A stretch of 64,000 bases of DNA from Coriolopsis trogii (Eukaryota > Basidiomycota > Agaricomycetes > Polyporales > Polyporaceae). The stretch's first letter is position 1, and each line of letters starts with the position of its first letter. The stretch is from NCBI GenBank assembly GCA_020543525.1, contig JAHYIO010000031.1:2418001-2482000 (forward strand), written 5' to 3'. Of the stretch, positions 33,039 to 43,537 are shown piece after piece. A program made the translations under genes and the position numbers. Under the pieces are notes generated by a model. The model had not been told where the DNA came from and searched no databases. It was given only the letters and a program-made list of their open reading frames with translations.

Positions 33039-33856
33039 ATGGCACCTACCAAGCGTGCATCGTGTCAAGTGTGCGAGTCCACGGAGTCTAAATACACGTG
33101 TGCCAAATGTTCCGTTGTATAGCAGATGAGGATCTCCACTGCTGCCATGTCGCGTTCTGACATACTCAACACGTAGCTGTTCCGTTCCCTGCTACAAGAA
33201 GCACAAAGGTAAGCGAGCTCTCCCGTAGCTTCATTTCTCCTACAATGCATGAGTTCCGAAAACTTCTAGATGCATGCGCGGGCATGCTACCAGCTGGTGC
33301 CCAATTACCCAGTAGCAACTCCGAAGCTCCTGCCTCGATTTTGGAACAGACAACGAGTGGTAAAGCTGCAGAAGAAACCGGATTCGATAACATATCTCCT
33401 GAACGAGAAGCCCCGCTGAGGCCACTAGCGTCGCTGAAGTGGCCATACGTTCCGGAAGAGTCAGCTTACCCCGACCCGCTCAAACGAGATGATCCCAAAC
33501 CGATCCAGCTCCATCAGTACGAGGCAATCGGTTCGCAATACTTATCACCGAGGACTGTCTGGCGATGCTGACACTGATACGCCGGAGTAGCAACCTCGCC
33601 CGTGATACGGCGTGTCCTCGGGTCGAATCCAAGGCTTCGTGAAATTTTGCGATCCATCGATGCACTACGGGGCGAAGAACGCGAGCTCGCTCTACAGGAA
33701 GCCCTTGGGATAGGTGAACATCGTATCCAAGCACTTGCATCTCTCGGCCATGCATCTGAGGAGGATCGTGACGCGCTGAGGCAATTGGCGGAAGCCGTGG
33801 AGGCGGCAGTGAGAGGAGGGAAGCAAGACATGCTCGGGCTAGACTGGGGCGACTGA
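33039..33856 (+). CDS. HIT-type zinc-finger protein (ZNHIT3/Hit1-like)
   Basis: Four exons (33039-33121, 33177-33208, 33270-33530, 33588-33856) give 214 residues. The first 40 residues form a zf-HIT treble clef: CQVCESTESKYTCAKC then VVYCSVPCYKKHKDAC. Hit1/ZNHIT3 proteins act in box C/D snoRNP assembly with Rsa1/NUFIP. The second half, with SNPRLREILRSID and an alpha-helical C-terminus, fits that family. To read the invariant YCS, intron 1 must start with GC (33122, GCAGAT) and end with AG; no GT donor gives the right phase. Start: first ATG giving a complete finger. It converges with CTR9, with 194 nt between stops. Confidence 0.87.
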
Positions 33857-34050
33857 AGAGTCAGGCCGCAGGATCGATAGGGACTACAGATGTACTAGGA
33901 CGAATACAGAAAGCACGAGACAAAACCAAGTATGTACACAGCAGCGCGACGAAAGCTCATGACATCTCCTCATCGGAGTCCGATATAGTCTCTTTACTTT
34001 TACTACAAGTCTGTCAGCGCTGACCACATGTGGCAAATATTTCATACTTA

Positions 34051-37000
34051 CTATTGCTTCTTGCGAGACGGTGCGGCCACGACTTCCTCCTCATCGTCGT
34101 CGCGCACAGTGCGCTTCTTGGTCCGCTACAAACAAACACCGTCAGACGACATACGTTGACATGCATAGAGTCCGACGAACCTTCCTGGGCTTCTGTTCTT
34201 CCTCGTCCCCGCTGAACAGCGCCTCGTCCTCACCCTCACCACCCGACTCGGTAGACTTCTTCAGCTTACCGCGTCTCTTCTTCTGTTTCGGCTCCCCACC
34301 GACGCCCTCATCACCGCTTACATTCTCAGACCTCTTGGTGCGCTTCGTCTTCTTCGCAGCCTTCTCGCGCTCCTCATCGCTCTCCATCCGCTTGACCTCT
34401 CTCGTCCATTCAAGTGCCTGCTCCCTTGCGATACGACGCTCCTCAGCGAGCTTCTCGGCCTCCTTTCGGAGCTCCTCAAGCCTCGCGCGCTGGAAACATG
34501 GTGGTGAGCATCCCCCGAAAGCGAGCAAGATAGGGAGGTCACCGTACCTCAGCGGCGTCTTGTCGCTCCTTCTCTTCTTGTCGCCTTTGTCGAGCTGCCT
34601 CGATCTTGGCCTGAGCTTCCGCCTCCCACTGCTTCTGTGTCGAAAGGTGCTCCTCGCACCTCCTCAACATGCTCTCACCATACTTCCGACGCTGGTCCGC
34701 GATGTCTCGGCTGTATGGAACTTGTTGAGACTTGTCTGCAGCAAGGGATGCGAAGAGCCTGTACACCAATTCCACATCAGTTATCGGATCTGCAACTTGG
34801 ACTAAACATCATACGTACTTCTGTGCGTGAGCAGCTTGCTCGATAGCCCTCTGCAAGTCCTTGAGAGACCGCTTGGCGGGCGGCACGGACATGAGCAGCT
34901 CTGCAGCTTTCTGCTGGATCATGGCAACATTATAGAGAATAGCTTTGTCGGACGGGTGGAGGTGGAGGGCCTAAATTATGCATCATAATAATTCGTCAAC
35001 TCTAACGACGCGTGGGCACAAGGATCAATGTGTCCCACCTTCTGGACATACTGCAAAGCAGTCGTCATCGCACTGAACGATTGGTCCTTGTTCGCCTTCG
35101 CATACCATGCACGTGATAGACACAGGAGAACAGGGACATCTTGGCCGTTATAGAACCGTTTCGACGCCGTCTCGTACTGCGTCGAAGACCTCAGCGCCCG
35201 CCGCCTGAACACCACCAGCAAAACACTCACGCTCTCTATCGCCCTATCAAACTCGTCACGCGCATAGTAGCAATGCCCCATGTTCGCGTACACACTGCCG
35301 TCGTTGATTGACTCGCGGACCTTGGCGAAAATGTCCAACGCCTCGCGTGAGTTCTTCAACCGCTTGGCGGCCTCGTCGCTAGCGATGGGTCCGAGGGCGC
35401 CTCCTAAGTTGCCCAGAGCGTCTTCCGCTACGACGATTGCCAGACCCTGCGCCGCGACAGCACACAATGGGTCCAGCTGGAGTGCTTTCTCATAGAACTC
35501 GGCGGAGCGCTGGAAGCCGCGACGTCGATCCTTGATGCCCTCAGGTGATCCGTCACGGTTCTCGCGAGCTTGGTGGTATTGCAACCACCCCGCCGCACAG
35601 AGTGAGTAGACGTCGTACTTGTCGTGGTCGCGGAGAGTGAGGAAAACGAAGTCTTTCGCGAACTTGGGCTGGTTGGACTGTATCAGGAAGTACGTGTAAA
35701 ATGCCCGCAAGTTGAGATTGTTGGGCTGGGAGGAGAGCGCCTGCTTGAGCAGATCATGCGCTTCGTTGTGTTGGTTGAGGTCAGCGAGCATCTGGGCTTG
35801 TCGGAGCTTGGCTATATCAACACGAGTTAGCCATGGGGAACATCTCGCGACGGGACGTAACCCACCGTCGACATACTCCGGATGTCTTGCCAATAGCTTG
35901 TCGTATGCTTCCTTTGCCTTGGCACCCTCCCCTTGATCTTCATATACGCGCGCGAGATTGTACAGAATGGATGTTGACATCGCCTCCGACGTCGATTGAT
36001 CAAGACCGGCTGCATGTGTGAGCGCAGCCTCGTACATAGGTCGCGACTCTTCAAGGTGGCCCTCTAAATGCTGGAGCGCTGCGAGGTTGTTGATCAGGCG
36101 TGGCTCCGTCTTCCCGGATTGCTCGCTGTTCTTCAACGCCTGCTTGTACGCCCGTTCCAAGCGATCCAAACTGTCGTCTTGATGCAGCTTTGCGATCTCG
36201 ATGTACATCTCGGTGTCCTCAGCAAGCTTGCGCGATGATGGGGTGAGGCCCTGTGCATGACCGTTCAGGGGCGCAAGACCGTCATTGGCAGCATTGAGCG
36301 CTTTGATGACACGGTCGAACAACTCTCGCGCCCTTGTCTTCTCTTCCAACTTGTCAGCGCTGCTCATCCCCGGTCGCGGGCTGGCCCGTATTGATGCGAG
36401 CATCGCCGTCAACTCCAGCGATCTTGGATTCGACGGGGTCTGCAAGAATGTGTCCAGCGTATGGATGGCCGCGGCGATCTCGTCTAGTAGTACATCAGCC
36501 AAGCGTAAGCCATACCGTCATGCTGCCACTCACCGTTCTTGAGTTGCATCTGAGCAAGGCCAATCGTCGCCAGCACGCTGTCTTTCCTGGCTTCTTTCGC
36601 TTTGCTGAAGTGCGACTTAGCGGCCGTCAGCGATCCCTCGCGGTGACAAACCCGTCCAGCACGGATGTAGCCATCGCACAGTATACCCTTGACATCAGCG
36701 AATTGGATCGTGCGCTCTGCGAGCTTCATAGCCTGTCGTGCTCGTGGTCAAGACTGATGCGCACGGGACCAACATCAATGCACGTACCCGCTGAGTCTTT
36801 CCCTTCTGTAGGAACAGCTCACACAACGCGTTCGCTGCGGCTGAGTTGCGCTGATTGGCGTTGAAGGCCCGTTCGATCAGACGCGTTCCTGTAAGGAACT
36901 CGCGACGACGGTCCTCCTCTGACTGGTTCTCGTTTTTACTTGCATTCAGCGCCTCCAAACCGAGCAACAGTTGGGCAGGCCATTCCCCGGGATTCTGAGG

Positions 37001-37996
37001 CCACGCTGAGGCACTACATCCACTGATAGAGGAAGTCACATACCACTTCGACACTGCGTTGCCACGCGGCTTTGGCCTTCGCCTTGTTTTCCATCGCCCA
37101 GAAGCATAGACCAATGCCTATTCGTGGGTCAGGGAGGCATTTAGGGTTCAACTGCAAAACCCTTTGGAACAGTTTGAGAGATTGTGGATACTGCCGTCGC
37201 GCGTATGCGATCTTCGCCTACAACGAATGATCTGAGTAGCCGGTCATGAGCTCCGCAAAAGGGAACTAACTTTGCCCAGCAATGCAACCACGTTCGTCGG
37301 TCTCTCTCGTAGGAGTACGTCAAACGTTCTCGCGGCATCATCCCACGAACCGGAGCTCAAATATACCATGGCTGTCTGAAGTTAGTAGCAATCATAGGTA
37401 AGTAATGGTCCTCATACCTCGCGATAGAACGTCTCCTTGGCCTGAATAAGACGTCTCGGTTTCTACTGCAGCATGTGCTCCTTGGTTGAAATAAGTCTTC
37501 GCTTGTGCGATGAACTCATCTCGAGACTTTTCCGACTTCATGTTATCATGCACTGTAGTGTATATTGGTTGCGTGTATACATGAACGCACAGGGTTGTAC
37601 GTACTGGCATTGGGAAGGATGAGATTCGGTGCTCTCGCACTACGAGCGATCTGCAGGCCGGCAAGGAACGAGTAAACAAGAGGCAGTTGACTGGAGTTTT
37701 CGCTTGCTCGCAACGCTAAATACCCAATGAGTGATATCCACAGCTCAACAACTCTCGTACCCACAATCAGTTGCAGCTGTTGCAATCTTCTGTGCCGCCT
37801 CAAACATGCCCCTGCGCCAATACTCCGCGCCCAACCTCAACCATATTCCCACTTTGCACTGGCCCTCCCTCAAGACATCAATGAGATCATCTGGTTGCTC
37901 ATCAAGGCTGTCAAGCTCCACAGTAATTACTTCTTGACCTCCGAGTTCGATGTCAATGGTACGTCCAGGTGGCGGCGGAGAAGCAGAACCGTTCAT
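34051..37996 (-). CDS. CTR9: CTR9, TPR subunit of the Paf1 transcription elongation complex
   Basis: Multi-exon minus-strand gene of roughly 1,080 residues. It starts MNGSASPPPPGRTIDIELGGQEVITVELDSL. Successive TPR repeats follow, for example KLFQRVLQLNPKCLPDPRIGIGLCFW, AANALCELFLQKGKTQRALKLAERT, ILYNLARVYEDQGEGAKAKEAYDKLL, FYEKALQLDPLCAVAAQGLAIVVAEDALGNLGG and SVYANMGHCYYARDEFDRAIE; most match known CTR9 blocks. The C-terminal 200 residues are a charged coiled coil (RQRRQEEKERQDAAERARLEELRKEAEKLAEERR) and a K/E-rich tail ending PSRKKQ. Paf1C travels with RNA polymerase II and promotes H2B ubiquitination and H3K4/K36 methylation. An in-frame upstream ATG at 38062 would add a hydrophobic leader and is not favoured for a nuclear protein. 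Its promoter is shared with ADA2. Confidence 0.95.
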
Positions 37997-38608
37997 GTTA
38001 ATGTTCGTGACAAGCGCGAGGCAGAGCACCACAAGAAGTTTCAGTAAAGGAGTCTCCAGCAAACAGCTGGGAAAGCACTAGAACCAGGCAGAGTCCAAGA
38101 AACAATCCCGAGAGAGGACCCGCTAGAGGCCAGCTGGGACTCGGAGGAGCGCTGCAGCGCAAGTGCAGCGAGCGCTCGTGATGAGACGCGTTGTTTGTCC
38201 GTGTTTGACCAGGCGTCGGCGTCATTCCTCCTCGTCCTCCGTCGCCGCCGCCGCCGTCGACGACGACAACACCCATTGTTCACCAGTTTCTTTTACATCC
38301 GGCACTCGCGAACCACTTGTTCAACTTCTCCATATCCCTCATCATCCTTGTGCATCGATACGTTGCCTCATCATCGCCGGCATCGTCAGAGTCAACCCGA
38401 GCCACACGCCCAGCTGTCCACCATCTATACGCGGTATTCTGCTGGATCTCGTTCTCATCCCATCAACCTGGCCTCTAGAGGGTGCAACCGAGTCTGAGAG
38501 ACCGCCTCTGCGGGTTACCTCTCAGGTTGACGCGAGCAAAGGGTCTAACAAGTAAATCCTCCTAGAGCCACCAATACCGGGTGAATTTGCTGGATTTTTT
38601 CGCGGAAA
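37997..38608. promoter_or_regulatory. Shared divergent promoter of CTR9 and ADA2
   Basis: About 610 nt between the two start codons. It includes a GTCGCCGCCGCC-type triplet tract (about 38240-38260) and no clear TATA box. Both genes encode general RNA polymerase II cofactors. Confidence 0.5.
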
Positions 38609-41031
38609 ATGACGGTGACACACCGGAAGAGACAGTACCAACCAGAGGAGATACAAAGTGCGTCGTTTTGAAACTTTCGCGTCGAGTGGTTCTCCTCAAG
38701 TCTCCTCCGCTGGGTTTCTCACGCATCTTGCGCTTGATTACGTAATAGCTGTGAGCGAACCAGGCTTGCAGATTGAATGCGATGGTTGCGCTTGCGACCT
38801 CACCCACTCTATTCGCATCAAATGTGCCGATCCTGTCTGCGAGGTCGGAGACGGTGTCGACATTTGCCCGGCATGTTTTTGCAAGGGCAAGGAGTTTGGC
38901 AATCACAAACGCGGACATGCTTATCGCGTGGTGGTAAGTAGGGATCATGCGTCGGCAACGCGCGGAACTGACTTGCCGCGTTGTAGGAATTGCACTCATA
39001 TCCCATCTTCGTGGAAGATTGGGGTGCCGATGAGTGAGTACGGCGCTTATTTAAATACCACCCCTTGCTCATCAACCTCAGGGAACTCTTGCTGCTTGAA
39101 GGCATCTCGCTACAAGGCCTTGGCAACTGGCAAGCTATCTCGGAACACGTCGGCACTCGGACCAAAGAAGAGGTGGAAAAGCACTACTACTCCGTCTATA
39201 TTGAGAGTCCCAATTGGCCACTCCCAGTGCGTACCCTCTCAGTTAGCCCCTTTGACCCATGATACTTGTGCTAACGATCTCCTCTTTGCCTATAGCGAAT
39301 GGACGTGGATTTTAACATTGACCCTGCAGAGTTCCACGAGCGGAAGCGGCGTCGAATATCCACGATGTCTACCAGTGCCCCTCCGCCACATAAGGTGGCG
39401 CCCGTCTCTGCTCCCGGCGTGCACGAAGTCGCCACCTTCCTCCCCGGTCGGCTCGAGTTCGAACATGAGTTGGATAACGAAGCCGAAGATCTCGTCAAGG
39501 ATCTGGAGTTCGGGATATGCTTGGAGTGGGGCGGCGATCAGATACCCGAGGACGTAAATGACGCAGACGTCAAGGCGCGCGCACGCTGGCTAGAGGAGAT
39601 GAAGGCAAAGGACGTGTATACAGGCAAGCGACTACCTAATGGCCTCCTGAATGGTGCTGTCAACGGGTACCACTCCAACGGGGACACGCCCAGACGAGAC
39701 ACAAGTTCCAAACCAGACGACGAGAAGAAGAGCGATGACGCCGAAGACGCCGACGAACAGACTCAGCCCCCTCCTTTGGAGACCAAGGAGTCACTTGCGT
39801 TCAAGTTGGCATTGCTGGAATCATATTACCAACGCTTGGACAAGCGGCAGGAGGCCAAGAGTATCATGTTCGACAGGGGCCTCCTCAACTACAAACATGT
39901 ACGTCACGACTCATTGAAACTTCGGCAACCCATCACTCACCTTTCGAATAGATGCAAGCCGTCGATAAGAAACGGTCAAAGGAGGAGAAGGACATCCTCC
40001 ATCGACTACGTCCTTTTGCTCGACTGCAGACAGCGGAAGATTTTGAGCAATTCCAAGCTGACATTCTTTGTGCGTCCTTATTTTCACTCCGACTACCCCA
40101 TATGACTCATTTCAGCGGGCAGATGAACACATGCTCCGAAAACGCATCAAGGAGTTGCAGCTATACCGGACACTAGGTCTGCGGACCCCCGCAGACATTG
40201 AGAAGTACGAAGCGGACTTCCAGAAGCGGGTTAGCAGCCCTATTCTCCGCCCTCCCACCGATGACACGCAGCTGACTCTCACCTCACAGGCGGCCGTCAA
40301 GAACACGTACGTCTCGCGCGATTATCTCCCAGAACGCCGTCTCGCCGGCGCACGGGCTTCCTCAGGTCCAGACCCGCGCCGTGGCAGCGTAGATGGTGAT
40401 CATGAGCGCGAGGCGACGCCGAAGCTCTCATCAGGCGTCACCGGCACAGGTCCGCCGGCAAGGAAGATGCGTACGTCTTCACCCGCTCACCACTATCCCT
40501 TCCACCGTGCTGATTGCGATTCCTTTCGACCAGCTGCGCCACTCAACCTCGCAAATAGCCCCGCGCTGCACCTCCTCACTCCGGAGGAGCAGACGCTCTG
40601 CTCACAGCTGCGCATCCTCCCCAAGCCGTACCTTGTCATCAAGGAGACGCTCGTGCGCGAGTACGCACGCCGTGGCGGGAAGCTCCGACGGCGCGAGGCG
40701 CGCGATCTTGTCAAGATCGACGTGAATAAGACCAGTCGCGTGTGGGACTTCCTTGTCCAGGCCGGATTCCTCAAGGTTGGCAACACGGACATCGCTGCCG
40801 CCGCCAATGCTGGGGAAACAAGGTGTGTCCGTTCGTCCTACAATCTGAAATTAGTTCTGACTCTTGCTTCTTCCCTATAGACCGTCGGCGACGCCCTCGT
40901 TGAGTGCCGCGCCAAGCAAGGACTCGATGGCGCACGTCTCCCCAAGACCGCCTCCGTTCACGACCGCCCCACTCGGCTCATCCTCTTCCGCTTCGGGCTT
41001 CCCGAGTGGGTCGTGGCATGGGTCGAGTTGA
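38609..41031 (+). CDS. ADA2: ADA2, SAGA/ADA transcriptional adaptor
   Basis: Starts [16 protein letters not shown], then a ZZ zinc finger ([37 protein letters not shown]...H at GNHKRGH). A SANT domain follows ([38 protein letters not shown]), then the ADA2 middle region ([52 protein letters not shown]). The C-terminal SWIRM domain is [30 protein letters not shown]...[17 protein letters not shown]. It activates the Gcn5 acetyltransferase module. Unlike yeast Ada2, which stops after SWIRM, this protein has an additional S/P-rich tail of about 50 residues encoded after the last intron and ending WHGSS. All seven or so introns are short. Confidence 0.96.
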
Positions 41032-41234
41032 TGGACAATAGGTGTTTCTTTGGTAAATATCCATTACCGTACTTATGCTTGTTGTCATATTGCTATCGTG
41101 CTGTTCACTATACTCCCTGTAGACTATTGCATCTGTATTTTATCCATGCGAGGAGTTGTGATCTGAATTGCATGCGGCTTGTTTACTAGATGCGTATTGC
41201 GTCTGTTAGTATGTGAGGGGTGGTGTGTAGAGTG
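41032..41234. other. Convergent 3' flanks of ADA2 and cysteine synthase 2
   Basis: About 200 nt of A/T-rich 3' flank between two facing stop codons. No gene. Confidence 0.5.
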
Positions 41235-43294
41235 CTAAGCATCGTCGGCTATAAGTTTGTCTATGATGGTCATGTCCACAGGTATATTCGCCTTCGTAAG
41301 GTAATCGTCGTTCCTGAGAGGACGTGTTATTATATCAGCCAGAAGCGCCAGAAGAAACAACGTACCAAAACTTTGAATAATGTCTATTTCCGGAGTCGCA
41401 TCTAGAGATCATCTTTTAGCTAGCCTTCACATAACCTAAGAGAACAAGGGAAGCACTGACAGGATGGTGACAATGCGCTCTCCATTGTTCCAACCCATCT
41501 TCTTGACGAGTTTGATGCATGCGACTAGGTTGCACGCACTACTCGAACCCAGGAACAGTCCGTCATTATGCACAAGATATCGGGACATAGCAACTGCTTC
41601 CGCGTCCGTCACGCTATGAATTCGCAGCAAATCAATCTTAGACAGATTAAAACATATACCCAAGACTTACCGGAAAGCCTCATTGATGATTGGTAAAGCG
41701 AGCTCGAAGTTGTGTGTCAATCTATTGATCCCACTGACAAAATAGTATGAGACATCTTGATTCCCTGATGAGGCGCATAGCCAACTCACATGCCCTCCAC
41801 GACAGTGTCGACTTGATGCCTGCGCTTGGTGCCTTCTGCTTCCTTGCGGTCGAACATGACCCCATACTTGACCTTGTTGTACAAGCCACTACCCTCGGGA
41901 TCGGCCAGGGCGACGACGAGGTCCTTCTTTTTCGATTTGAGATATTGGCCGGTCCCTGCGAGGGTGCCGCCCGTGCCTGCTCCAGATACGAAGGCGTCGA
42001 TGAATCCGGTAGTCTGGCGCCATATTTCTGGACCAGTGCCGTTGAAATGGGCATAGTAGTTGCTGCGATTCTGGTATACACGAGTGAGTGTCACTACGAT
42101 AGCACGAGATGTAGAGTTACTAACCTCAAATTGGTCAGCAAAGAATCCTCTAGGCTTCATCGCGAACTCGCGCTCTTCTCTAGGGCTCATCAGCGCATTG
42201 TCCGCAAGTGCTTCGTCCGCTGTGGTCGTCACTATCACAGAAGAAGACGCTGTAGGGATGAGGTGGCCACGATGGCCTGATGAAGGGTGGGCGGGATCAT
42301 TCGACTCCGCTCCGAAATTCTTTGCTCGGTCACGCGCGAGGTTCTGTAGAATGGTGAGGTGATGTGCTCTCTATTCCGTAATCTGCCACTGACCACAAAC
42401 TATATGGGAGATCGTCAGCGCCGAGCAAACACGTTGCGTTGTAGCTTACCTGCTTCTTGTCAACGATGCTCGCAGGGCGAACACGTTCCACTTGCGCACC
42501 TAGAGCAAGGAGCGCCTTGACCTTCTCCTCTGCGACGTCATCCGGCATGATGATTGCTGGATGGTAGAGTTAGTATGAGATATGCATCACTCCGTTTGAC
42601 CACTTACTGGCCTCGTAGCCTCTGCGAGGAGATCAGAGAAAGCCTTGGTGTAAGACAGCTCATCAAGTACTCACTTCGCACGCGCTATTGTTGCAATGGA
42701 AATACCAGTGGACCCTACTGTACCCTCGAAAATCCGAGAACCGGTATGTGGATGCAGCAGTCCCTGCTCCTCTGCGTCTTCAATGACTATAGAGACGATC
42801 AACTGGCTATCAGTCGGGATATTGTGGCCGGATACCAACTTCGCAGGGCCACGCGATCTTTGACGCTTCCGCCCGGGTTCATGAACTAGTTCGGCCGTCA
42901 GTGGGGGGCATTCTGCATCATATACAAACCAAAGCATACCTCGGCTTTTCCAAGTATCTCGATTCCTAGAGCTTTGCTCAAGGAGGGAATTCTGACAAGT
43001 GGTGTGTTTCCTGCACGCGTATGTCAGTGTTTTTGCAAGTCGAGAAGAGATAACTCGAAGCAGACCGATGAGACCAGCAACGCCCTCAACGACTTCATCG
43101 CTTCTCAGCTCTATTGGCCGGGGTTCAAATTGAGGCGGGTCACCCCTGCGCTTTCGATCTCGGTAATAATTGATGACGGAGGTCGTTGTTAGAGACAACG
43201 CTAGTCCGATGAAGATGCCAAAATACAAATGCCTTGGCGTTGACCTCCTGGGCAGCGGTAGCTTGCTTAGAACGTATGTGGTTAACCCGCCCAT
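41235..43294 (-). CDS. MCY1: Cysteine synthase 2 / MCY1-like PLP enzyme, membrane anchored
   Basis: The minus-strand protein starts MGGLTTYVLSKLPLPRR and has one predicted membrane helix at about residues 21-40 (YFGIFIGLALSLTTTSVINYY). The PLP lysine is in FMNPGGSVKDRVALR. The phosphate loop is FEGTVGSTGISIATIAR, the variant seen in fungal cysteine synthase 2. GAGTGGTLAGTGQYLKSKK and GLFLGSSSACNLVACIKLVKK follow. The C-terminal exons were recovered by splicing: IVTIL|CDSGNRHYSKF|WNDDYLTKANIPVD, stop at 41235. Yeast Mcy1 sits in the mitochondrial outer membrane; O-acetylserine sulfhydrylase activity has been discussed but is uncertain in yeast. A Ser/Gly-rich insert (HPSSGHRGHLIPTAS) between the two lobes is also found in fungal CS2. 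It is head to head with cysteinyl-tRNA synthetase. Confidence 0.9.
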
Positions 43295-43537
43295 CTCAGG
43301 CTGCTACCGCTTACGTGCGGGTCTTTTTCGAAGTGGACCTGACAGTGGTCGTGGTGTGAAACAGGGAAGTACAGGCGATGTCGATGAGGTCATGCTTGAT
43401 GTTTTGGCGACATCCCATCTTATCTTATCTAGAGCATGGAAGATAGGCGCTCTATACAGCATTGTCGAGTTTATCAGTCTCAACGCGATCGTGATTCGCA
43501 CTGACTCCGCGGCGGAGGACTTAACGAGGCTCCGTGC
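43295..43537. promoter_or_regulatory. Bidirectional promoter between MCY1 and cysteinyl-tRNA synthetase
   Basis: Only 243 nt separate the MCY1 ATG from the upstream ATG of the synthetase. The region holds ATGAGGTCAT (43384-43393), one base away from the CYS3 consensus ATGRYRYCAT, and two GATA-type cores in tandem (CTTATCTTATC, about 43417-43427). No strong TATA box. Binding is an inference. Confidence 0.45.

Noticed and set aside
37997..38062. Upstream ATG for CTR9 giving MLETPLLKLLVVLCLALV
   Set aside because: It would add a signal-peptide-like leader to a nuclear protein. The ATG at 37996 matches the usual short N-terminus before the GRTIDIEL-type start of CTR9.
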